A program made the position numbers and the translations under genes. Positions 55,272 through 64,000 of a stretch of DNA of 64,000 bases are shown piece by piece. The notes under the pieces were generated by a model. It was not told the DNA's origin and ran no database searches. It saw only the letters and a program-made list of their open reading frames with translations. The stretch lies in assembly GCF_036884655.1 (NCBI RefSeq), contig NC_088347.1, forward strand, positions 13,636,001 to 13,700,000, written 5' to 3'. This stretch comes from Musa acuminata AAA Group. Taxonomy: Eukaryota > Streptophyta > Magnoliopsida > Zingiberales > Musaceae. The stretch's first letter is position 1; every line of letters begins with the position of its first letter.

Positions 55272-57890
55272 TGCTTTTGATGATGCACTTTTCTTTTCTT
55301 TTTTTTTTAAAAAAAAAATTTTGTTGAAAATTATATTTTTAATAATTTAACAATGAAAATGCAAAAATATGATCATGCTTGTAATCTCGAAAATGATAAT
55401 GAAAATTGCATGTCTCATGTTAATGCAAGATAGAAATCTAATGATTTTACACCTAGTGAGATTAATCTTATATGCTTGAGAAGCAAGAATATATATTTTG
55501 ATCATTTTCATATTGCTTTTCAATAACGATACATGGCTTTTGTCTGGAAGGCTTGATATTTTTCATTGTCTTTGTTTATTAAATATAATGTATGGTTTTG
55601 ACATAAGAATAAAGATTTGAGCATGCTATTATAAAGTCAATCATAAATTAAAATTAAAGAAGTTTTAGGCATTTATAAGAATCATTCAAAATTATCTTCA
55701 ATGAAACCTTGCTTAATGTTGCAATGAAAATATTAAAGTTATACTTGATGATTTCAGATTTGACAAATGCTACACTTTAAATATGAATCATTCTTCAATC
55801 AGATTAAATGCTTCAATCATTTTTCTAACTCTAGAGTTCTCGATTTTGGTGAAATACAAGTGATAAATTCATTTATGATATCTTGTAAATCACTTGAATT
55901 ATGAATGAGTTTTTCTTTTTTATGATGTGTTAAAAGAATCACTTAAAAAGAAAATGTTTTTCCCATTTTATCGAGATTAATGATTTCATGATATTATGTG
56001 AATCTCGAAACTAATTTTGATGAAATAGTAATAACGTTATTCATGTTATGAATCTTAAAAATGATAATATGCTTCATGTGATAATATGAATACATGAAAC
56101 ACTTATGATATTCTGTGTATTCATAAAATATTTATCTCATCATCCAATAACTCTTCTTGATATTCCTTATGAGATGAAATGAAATAATGCATGAAATTCA
56201 AATGAGGAGTTAATGATCATGCATAATAAGATGTAATGAATTCTAGATACCATCGTTTGAATATCTATGATCATGCTGCCAAAATGATGTATCATGAATG
56301 CTTGAATATCATGTTTGATATGCTCATGATGATGATTGATTTTTCGGTATCATGCATAAATTTTTTGAAATGTAATGTTAATAAACTTGTGCATTGAAAC
56401 TATAATGATGCACAAATAAGAATGATTACTTACCTTTGTCATGATTTAGAAATTGATGTAAAGGGTTTTTCCCTTGTTGACAATGACAAAGGGGGAGATA
56501 GCTAGCTTGTACAAGTCAAGAAGATGAAAAAACTTGATTGCTAGCTTGCCTATCTCAAGAGGCAAAAATGCTAACTTGCACATCTAGCAAAACTTGACAA
56601 ATTTGCATATATCAAGAAGCAAGAGTTGCTTTCTTGAACATCTCAAAATTGCTAGCTTGCGGGCCTTAAAATGTACAAACTTTTTGCTAGCTTGTATATG
56701 GTAAACCTGCTATCATACTATCATGATGATGAGTATGTCTTATCTTTATGATTAAATTTGAAAAACAATGGCAAAAATACGTCTTAATGATTGAACGTGT
56801 TAAAATTATTTTTCGAACCTTCTTGATTGAATGATTGAATCACTTGACTGGCATAATGATTTTACACAATTACATGTTGAAAATTATGTGCTTGAATACA
56901 AAACTTCCATGATAACAAGCATGCTTTACCTTCATGATTGTAATTGAATATCTATAGCAAAACCTTGTTCGAATGGAAGAAAGACTCAAATTTCATTTTC
57001 GGATTCTCTTGAGTCTAACATATCAAGTTCACTCTCTTCCAAACTTAACAAGCATATGCCATATCAAGTTTAGTTCATATCATTGATTTTTGACATATGT
57101 AATTGACTAGCAAATACATCTCTCATACACACATCATGTGAAAAATATTTTTTTGAGAAATGGATTTGATGAATATGGATGAAAGTGTTTTTACTTGCAA
57201 GGATTTATTTCACATACATAACAACAAGCACTTATGCTTAAAATTTGCTTATATCGTTCTCCGTTTTGTTGATGACAAAGGGGGAGAAATATATGAATTG
57301 ATGCCATGAACACTGATGCTAGGCTTGCATCATCAAGAGATATATGAATTGATATGATTGCCATATTTGCAATGCTTGCATCATTAAGAGATATATGAAT
57401 TGATGCTATGATTGCCAAACTTGTATTATGCCATGTTTTCATCATGCGTTAAGATATCAAGAACTTGTATCGTAATTTTACGCGTTGATATCCTACCATG
57501 TGATGAAATGCTATAATTGATAAACACTTGAAATGTTTGCATTATGATATCAAAAGCCTACATCGCAATTTTTTCATGTTGGTATTTGATATTAGCAAAC
57601 TTGCATGATGATAAAACTTGATATTATGATTTTCATGCAATGAGTTGAACCAATATCACACACACTTGATTGTAGTACTTCTCCTTTTTGTTGATGACAA
57701 AGGGGGAGAAGTATGTTGATGACATGACATGTGATGCATAAGTTTATGCATAAGTTCATGTTGACGTGTTGCAAGTATTCATGATGAATATTGCAATGAC
57801 TTGAATTCAGTTTGAATTCAAGTTTCTATCAATATGGCATATTGATAGGGGGAGTTTGTTTAAACTCCGGGAGTTAAGTTTAACTCCGTC
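55272..57890 (+). other. N5 non-coding region
   Basis: No gene. A T-run followed by an A-run near 55300-55318; AT-rich sequence shared with N1; PPT copies near 56490, 57283 and 57703; degenerate array 56500-56710. A segment from ~56790 matches S1 just after the pol stop. The palindrome chain at ~57800-57890 includes CTATCAATATG / CATATTGATAG and a perfect GGAGTTT / AAACTCC. Confidence 0.8.
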
Positions 57891-57961
57891 ATCAAGTGGT
57901 TGTCATCATCAAAAAGGGGGAGATTGTTGAATCTCGTATTTTGATGATGAAACTACTTGAT
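57891..57961 (+). other. N5 nested hairpin with terminal PPT and 3' LTR start
   Basis: As in N1, all arms intact. PPT AAAAAGGGGGAGA at 57911-57923; the LTR begins at 57925 in the hairpin tip. Confidence 0.82.
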
Positions 57962-60386
57962 ATATGTTTATGATTTAATCTGCGTTTTGAGTGACGCAGG
58001 ATGCTTCGATCAGGATGAGACAATTAAAGCAGGAAAATCATATTGTGCCGAAGGAACATGTCAGAAGATTGGACGTCGGGCCGGTGGATCGGTCGGCGTA
58101 TCGACAGAAGGCTTCGGGCCGTGGACTCGGGCATCGGGCCAAGAAGAGCGGGTATTGTGCCAAGGATATCGGAGTTGCGGAGTCAACTGGCCGATTGGGC
58201 AATAGGCTGCACGAGAGGACGATGCGCCGAAGAATCGGACGAAGCGTCGAGGGACCAATGACATGTCGGACAACTTGGTTAATTGCTTAGGATTAATTGT
58301 CTCGATTGAAGTTTTGTTTTGTTGTGCAGGATTAACTATGATAACGATGAAGACATAAAGCGAAACAAAGTGTCGGAGTCAAGCGCGAAGGATTTGTTGC
58401 GAGTTCGAGAGTTCGACGGAAGTCCGAAGATTCGTTGGGAGTTCGCGGAGCTCGCCGAGAAAGATCGGAGCTTGCCGAAGAAGCTCGTTGGAACTCGCTA
58501 AGAACAAATCGTGAAGTCTAGGAGCTTGCCGGGAGTCCGCAGAATGGTTTCCGAGAGTTCATCGGAAGACCGCCGGAAGTTTGCCGGAAGCTCGCTAGAA
58601 GAAGTCTTGACTTGCGGACTTTGTAATAGCTTAGAAAATGTCTTTAAATTCATAGTTAGCACGTTAATTAGGGTTAGGATTAGGTGTTAATCCTATAACC
58701 CAAGTAGGGGCCAATTAGGCCCAAGTTCGGACTGGTTTGGACCAAGTTTGGAGCCAAACCAAGTGAGCTGGAATAGTGAAGAGGTGCCACCTCTCCAGCT
58801 TGGAGGTAGCACCGCCCAGGCTATGTCTTCCTGCGAGGTTGGGAGGTGCAACCGCCCCAGCCAGGAGGTGCAACCGCCTGGGCTGTGGGGTTGAGAGGTG
58901 CAACCGCCCCAGCCAGGAGGTGCAACCGCCAGGGTTGCAAGGCTGGGAGGTGCAACCGCTCCAGCCAAGAGGTTGCACCGCCAGAGCTCAAGTTCCGAGC
59001 TCTGCCAGGCGATGCAACCACCGAGCTCAGTCTTCGAGCTCTGGCAGAGTGGTGCATCAGCCTGAGCTCAGTCTCGAGCTTTGCCAGGTGATGCATTCAC
59101 CAAGCTCAGTCTTCGAGCTCTGGCAGAATGGTGCATCAGCTTGAGCTCAGTTTGGAGCTCTGCCAAGTGATGCAACCACCAAGCTCAGATTTCGAGCTCT
59201 GCCAGGTGATGCAACCACCAAGCTCAGTCTTCGAGCTCTGCCAGGTGATGCAACCATCGAGCTCAGTCTTCGAGCTCTGGCAGAGAGAAGCAATCGGCAG
59301 AGCTCAGTCTTCGAGCTCTGCCAGGCGGTGCCACCTCTCCAGTCGAGAGGTGCAACCGCCTGATCCCAGAATTCTGGGATTTGATCGATTTGATCGTTTT
59401 GAGCTCGAATTTTGAATTGGGTTGGGGGCCTATAAATACCCCACCCATTCAGCACTGAAAAGATACAGACCTACACCGAAATCTTGATCTTTTCTGTGAT
59501 TCTAAGAGCTCAAAAGTGTTGTAAATCCTTTAAGTCTCCTCCTTCTGTTCTTCAAGTTTTCAGTTGTAAAGTGAGGAGAGAAAGGTCTGTAAAGGTTGTC
59601 TCCTGAGCCTGTCAAAAGGAGAGAAACTGTAAAAGGGCAGTTAGCCTTCGCCCATTGAAGGAAGGCACCTAGTTGACGTCGGCAACCTCGTCGGTGGAGG
59701 GAGCCAAAAGTGGAGTAGGTCAAGGCTGACCGAACCACTCTAAATCTCTGGTTTGCGTTTATTTTCGAGCACTTTATCATTACTGCAAACCTCCTCCATT
59801 GCTACTGCTCTCTGCGCTTTCACGAACAAGTTCTAAGTGCTGTTCTTCCGAATCTGCATTCAGACGTAAATCGGCTTTCCTCGCTCAATCATCAGATTTC
59901 AGTTCACGTTTACGTCTTGATTTCAACTGCATACTGCCTTCTGCGAGTATACAAACAAGTTTCAAAGTTTAAGACGTAAATCTGAGTTTAGACGTAAATC
60001 TGCGTTTAGACGTAAAACTGCGTTTAGACGTAAATCTGCGTTTAGACGTAAATCTGCGTTTAGACGTAAATCTGCGTTTAGACGTAAATCTGAGTTTAGA
60101 CGTAAATCTGCGTTTAGACGTAAATCTGCGTTTAGACGTAAATCTGCGTTTAGACGTAAAACTGCGTTTAGACGTAAATCTGAGTTTAGACGTAAACTGC
60201 GCTTAGACGCAAAACTGCGCTTAGACGCAATCTGCGCTTAGACGCAAACTGCACTTAGATACAAACTGAGAATTTGCTTTTGCATCATAATAGTTTCTTA
60301 ACAAACGCAGCTTTTGGTTTTTAATCGCTGTAAGATTTCCGCTGCACTAATTCACCCCCCCCCTCTTAGTGCTCTCGATCCTAACA
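57925..60386 (+). mobile_element. N5 3' LTR (beta/alpha mosaic)
   Basis: 2,462 bp, near-identical partner of 51744-54222. TATAAATA at 59431-59438. Confidence 0.94.
59966..60262 (+). repeat. 18 bp tandem array in N5 3' LTR
   Basis: 297 bp against 315 bp in the partner LTR: exactly one 18-bp unit fewer. Confidence 0.92.
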
Positions 60387-60391
60387 ATTAT

Positions 60392-60627
60392 TGCTTCTTT
60401 AAAACATATATAGAATTTATCCTTTTAGGTGTACAAGCATTATGTTTATATCTAACATTTTATTACATTATCATAAACTATGCAATTGTCATGATCTTTT
60501 TCAAAATTACTAGAAATATAAGCATGGTCCTAAAACTTTGAACATTTTTATTATATTATTAAACATACAATTTAAAAAAAATTATATAATTTTTCTAAAC
60601 TAAATTAAAAATAACTCATGAAAAACA
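60392..60627 (-). other. N3 internal region, part 3 (non-coding)
   Basis: AT-rich sequence between the N5 TSD and the N3 gag stop. Nothing else seen. Confidence 0.65.
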
Positions 60628-61388
60628 TCAAGTAATTTCGAAATAAGGCAAAGGGGTTTTAGTTATCTTGTCGTTGAAAGTCGTTAAGGCATAGTTTACC
60701 ATCTCATCTTTGTTGGTTTGTTCTCAAATCCTTCTTGTTCTTTGGAAGGTTATTCTCAAGCTTTTCATAAGCGTTGTAAGTCATCTCATATGTCATTAAT
60801 GATCCGATAAGTTCTTCAAGTGGAAAATAGTTCAAATTCTTGGCCTCTTGAATGGTCGTTACTTTAGGGTCCCAACTCTTTGGAAGGGATCTCAATATTT
60901 TATTAACGAGTTCAAAATTCAAAAAATATTTGCCAAGTGTTTTTAGACGATTGACAATATCTGTAAACCAAGTATACATGTCTCCAATAGTCTCACTTAG
61001 TTCTATTCGAAACAACTCAAAATCATGTATCAAAAGATTTATTCTAGACTCTTTTACTTTATCTGTGCCTTCGTGTGATTTCGAGTATGTGCCAAATGTC
61101 AAAAGTTATTTCACAAAATAACACTCAATTGAACTCATTTTTATTTAAAACATAAAATAAGACATTCATAGCCTTTGCATTTAAAGATAAAGACTTCTTC
61201 TCCAACTCATTCCAATCGTTCATTGGAAGAGAAGACTTTTGAAAGCCAAATTCAACTATATTCTATAAATTGAGATTCAACGAAAACAAGAAAACTCTCA
61301 TACGAGTTTTCCAATAAGTGTAGTCCGTCCCATTGAACATAGGAGGATGAATGATAGAAAAGCCCTCTTGAAATCCGAAAAGAGTCAT
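60628..61388 (-). pseudogene. gag: N3 truncated Gag pseudogene
   Basis: ATG at 61388 (MTLFGFQEG...), then the YTYWKTRMRVFL core. Stops and shifts occur (for example in the SLNL region near 61265 and after NKNEFN near 61125). A readable block at 60704-61102 has FELVNKILRSLPKSWDPKVTTIQEA and PLEELIGSLMTYEM. A frame restart after the RTNQQ region reaches the tail ...PYFEIT, with TGA at 60628. There is no knuckle or pol downstream before the non-coding region. Hence the truncated-Gag layout existed in the gamma lineage too. Too decayed to be functional. Confidence 0.78.
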
Positions 61389-61424
61389 TTCTCTTGGGTG
61401 TTAAACCAGTTGAGAAATAATAAG

Positions 61425-61436
61425 GCTCTGATACCA
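61425..61436 (-). other. N3 primer binding site
   Basis: GCTCTGATACCA on plus (TGGTATCAGAGC on minus), intact, next to the 5' LTR. Confidence 0.88.
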
Positions 61437-61438
61437 AC

Positions 61439-62193
61439 TGTTAGGAATAAGTCAGCACTAAGAGGGGGGGTGAATTAGTACAGCGGTAAAAATATCATCG
61501 GTTCAAAAATATTTTATTCGTTGAAACTAATTTCGAAAAGATGTTAATTTAAAATATATTTGAAAGGGTGTGCAGCAAAAGTAATAAGGAAGTAAAGTGG
61601 TTTGCAATATAGATAAGCAATAAAACATAAATGTAACCGTTTTACAGTGGTTCGATCGTCGTGACCTACATTGACTCCACTTATTCCTCTTCCGTCGAGG
61701 CCACCGGCATCCACTAATGATCTTCCTTCAATGGGCGAAGATCAACTACCCTTACAACTCGATTCTCCTTTTGACAGATTTAGGAGAGAACCTTTATGAC
61801 CCCTTTTTACAAAGCTTCCCTCACACTCTTCGTTAGAATTGTCTTTGAACTTTAGGAGGGACTCTACACTTTATAATGGTTTTCAACTTTAGAAACATAG
61901 GGTTTTTTATCACTTTTCTTACTACTCTATGCAAGAATAGCTAGGGTATTCATAGACACCAAATGGCTTCAAAACTTGGAGCCAAAATTTAAATCCCCAA
62001 GATTTCGATGTACGGGCGGTACTACTGCCTACATTGGACACTACCACACTAGCGGTACCACCACCTGACACATTCTCAGAGATTGCCTCGTAGACTGAGC
62101 CACCGACGATGCCACTACCTAACTCAACTTTTGAGTCACTGAATGAGCCTTTCTCTTGGCCCCTAATTGAATTAGCTTAATTACATTCTAAAC
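61439..62193 (-). mobile_element. N3 5' LTR, portion (cut by T1)
   Basis: Pairs with the first part of 26684-27947 (CAGCACTAAGAGGGG...TTACATTCTAAAC). T1 inserts after TAAAC (62189-62193), the predicted TSD; the rest lies beyond the window. Confidence 0.85.
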
Positions 62194-62878
62194 TGTTGGG
62201 AAGAAACCTGTTAAAGCGGAATAATTCTTTCCCCTCTTTGTGTATCAAAATGAGTTCCTCATCAAAATACCAACTTGATATCCAAATGAAAATATCAACC
62301 ATCACAGCATAAACAATAGAGCAAAAATCAATCACATAGTGAGACCAAATCTTTTAACGTGAAAAACCCAATGTGGGAAAAACCACGGGACCGTAGTCCA
62401 CCTCAAACTTCCACTATCAATGATAACAGGTTTACAGTAGGTCTTCTCTAGAATAACTAGAGGATCAGAATAACATCAAGATCATAGATCTTGGCTCAAG
62501 AATAACATATCTTCATCATGTACGATGGATCTCCTCAAAAGAGAATTCTAAGTCTCACAGAGTGGATATCACATGAAAGTATGTTAGAGAGGGTAAACTG
62601 TAGATCAACACCGTTAGGATTGTAGAGTTTACTGCAAGGATTCTCCACATAAAATTTGGGCCAAAATTGACAACATTTGGCCACCGATCGTCAAGCAGAA
62701 ATCTCAGAAACCTAATCTTTCTCTCTCTATTTTTCTCTACACGTCGCTGCATGCTACAATCTGCACACACCCTGCGCACGCTACCATCTCACTCAATTTT
62801 GCCCTTTCTCTCTTGATTTCTTTGATTTGGGCTGATGGCCCAAATTTGTCCAAGCCCACATATGGGCTGGACCCAACA
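62194..62878 (-). mobile_element. T1 3' LTR
   Basis: TG...CA termini and the PPT directly adjacent. It includes a pyrimidine-rich stretch (62719-62740). Confidence 0.85.
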
Positions 62879-62894
62879 ATTCTCCCCCTCCAGC

Positions 62895-63341
62895 TCATAT
62901 GGTGGGCTGTACCAAGCCCGCTCTTCGCCTACATGCTTCAAGCTTCTCCTTAGGCAAAGACTTTATCAATATATCTGAACCATTCTCATTGGTATGCACC
63001 TTTTCCAACTGTAATTCTTTCATCTCAAGCACATCACGAATCCAGTGATATCTCACATCAATATGCTTGGATCTAGAATGGTATGTTGAATTCTTGGAGA
63101 GGTGAATGGCGCTCTGACTATCACAGTAAACAGTATATACTTCCTGTTTCAAGCCCAATTCCTGTAGAAACTTTTTCATCCATAAAGTTTCCTTACAAGC
63201 TTCAGTAACTGCTATGTATTCTGCTTCTGTGGTTGATAGAGCAACACACTTCTGTAACTTAGACTGCCAAGAGACTGCTCCTCCTGCAAATATCATCAAG
63301 AATCCCAAAATGGACTTCCTGGAATCAGTATCAAAATACAA
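62895..63341 (-). pseudogene. pol: T1 pol remnant: RNase H domain
   Basis: 148 readable codons: ALSTTEAEYIAVTEACKE (catalytic Glu), YCDSQSAIHLSKN (catalytic Asp), SKHIDVRYHWIRD, ending GLVQPTI one base before the PPT, the usual place for a Tork-type pol stop. The first RNase H Asp motif upstream (DADYAGD type) is not readable; the frame is disrupted just before YFDTDSRKS. RT is absent. Non-functional alone. Confidence 0.88.
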
Positions 63342-63396
63342 TCAAACCTGTATAAAAGGAAGGAGGATATGTTAATAACAATCAACTACTTCTACA

Positions 63397-64000
63397 ACTT
63401 GTTTATCTATTTATTTTCTAACAAAAGATCTATACTTTCACCTTTTTGAATTGCATTAATCTCTCCTTTGTGTAGCTTAGCTTCCATGACATAAAAAGAG
63501 TTAATCTTCTTTCCTTTTGCCACAATTAGAGAACCTTTAGTGAGTTTCCATTTACTATCACCAAAATAATGTGCAAAGCCCTCATCATCAAGTCTACCTG
63601 TAATATCAAGTTAAGACGAATATCTGGAACATGCCTTACATCTTTGAGTATTAATTTGCTCCCAATACTGGTCTCCAAGCAAATATCTCCAATACCCACA
63701 ATCTTATATGTACCACTGTTTCCCATTATGACATTACCAAAATCACCAGCAGTGTAAGATCTAAAGAAATCACCATGAGAAGTGACATGAAATGAAGCAC
63801 CAGAGTCAATTACCCAATTACTGTCTTGAGCTACAAGGCTAACACAACCTTCATCACAGACAATAGTGATATTACCTTCAGCAGCAATTGTATTAGTCTC
63901 TTTCTCATTTTTCTTCATTTCATTCTGTTCTCGCTTCCAAAACCTACACTCTTTCTTCATGTGACCTGGCCTATTACAGTGAAAACATTTGATATCTCTT
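63397..64000 (-). pseudogene. T1 gag C-terminus, protease and start of integrase linker
   Basis: Gag knuckle CFHCNRPGHMKKEC (CX2CX4HX4C) at the right edge, then a KR/E-rich linker, protease SNWVIDSGASFHVT with the DSG triad, DVRHVPDIRLNL, and a frameshift near 63600. After the shift KWKLTKGSLIVAKG can be read, the segment before the integrase zinc domain, ending in a stop near 63397. The integrase core should follow and does not. The ORF is open through 63526-64000 and continues past the window. Confidence 0.85.

Larger units (their letters stand above)
51744..60386 (+). mobile_element. N5: complete gag-only non-autonomous Sirevirus-like element
   Basis: 8,643 bp, LTRs 51744-54222 and 57925-60386, perfect TSD ATTAT (51739-51743 / 60387-60391), intact PBS, intact gag, intact PPT. 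The LTRs differ by one 18-bp array unit, a 1-bp indel near 51795 and a handful of substitutions (for example 52511 versus 58692), indicating very recent insertion. No pol. It is the best evidence that the gag-only form transposes. Confidence 0.95.
26684..62193 (-). mobile_element. N3: gag-only non-autonomous element (gamma LTR), host of the right-hand nest
   Basis: Minus-strand. 3' LTR 26684-27947; internal 27948-28677, 50212-51743 and 60392-61438; 5' LTR 61439-62193 and beyond. It is split by S2, N5 and T1, each joined by matching TSDs where both sides are visible. LTR ends and PPT are decayed (TATTAG for TGTTAG, TTCAATA for TTCAACA), so it is the oldest element here, as its outermost position requires. 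Confidence 0.85.
62194..64000 (-). mobile_element. T1: Tork-like Ty1/copia element, internally deleted, partial
   Basis: 3' LTR 62194-62878 (685 bp, TGTTGGG...CCCAACA), PPT at 62880-62893 on minus (TGGAGGGGGAGAA), RNase H at 62895-63341, then protease and Gag knuckle up to the right edge. Integrase and RT are missing between protease and RNase H. The 5' LTR is outside the window. LTR and proteins are unrelated to the Sirevirus set. Confidence 0.88.

Overview
The window is plant nuclear DNA made almost entirely of nested LTR retrotransposons. No host protein gene, rRNA or tRNA gene is supported. The dominant elements are Ty1/copia with Sirevirus (Maximus/SIRE-like) features: a large Gag, PR-INT-RT-RNaseH gene order, an initiator-Met tRNA primer site (TGGTATCAGAGC), long CpG-rich LTRs with palindromic modules, and several copies of the polypurine tract (PPT). 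This fits a large-genome angiosperm, probably a monocot, but the species cannot be fixed from this sequence.

Labels: S = coding Sirevirus, N = gag-only derivative, solo = solo LTR, L1 = other LTR element, T1 = Tork-like copia. Layout: N1 (1-24178) is plus-strand and gag-only; its 5' LTR runs off the left edge. Its 3' LTR is split at the TATA box by S1 (5303-23175, TSD CTATA). S1 is a coding Sirevirus whose gag holds solo-1 (7783-9975, TSD TTGCA) and whose pol holds minus-strand N2 (12397-18911, TSD GACAT/GACAC). 24179-26683 holds two pieces of an unclassified repeat around an LTR fragment. From 26684 to 62193 lies the minus-strand element N3, split by S2 (28678-50206, TSD CTTGA) and N5 (51744-60386, TSD ATTAT). 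The 3' LTR of S2 is itself split by L1 (35923-40442, non-coding) and by minus-strand N4 (41175-49716, TSD TGTTT), and N4 holds solo-2 (43222-45444, TSD AATAC). T1, internally deleted and minus-strand, enters N3's 5' LTR at 62194 and runs off the right edge.

Three LTR classes are visible. Alpha (N1, S1, solos, 3' part of N5) has GGCGGT-GCA-ACCGCC modules and an 18-bp tandem array. Beta (N2, N4, 5' part of N5) has GGCGGT-GCC-ACCGCC. Gamma (S2, N3) has a GGT core.

The most notable content is an apparent parasite/host retroelement system. Five gag-only elements (N1-N5) carry a Gag that stops at the same point and ends in a shared tail (YFEIT); the four with a readable frame also lack the zinc knuckle. 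They have no pol, but keep an elaborate 3' cis region: several PPTs, a chain of palindromes, and a nested hairpin that encloses the terminal PPT and the LTR boundary. The distal arms of that hairpin differ between lineages yet stay complementary. S1 and S2 are the kind of element that could supply enzymes in trans, though both copies here carry stop codons.
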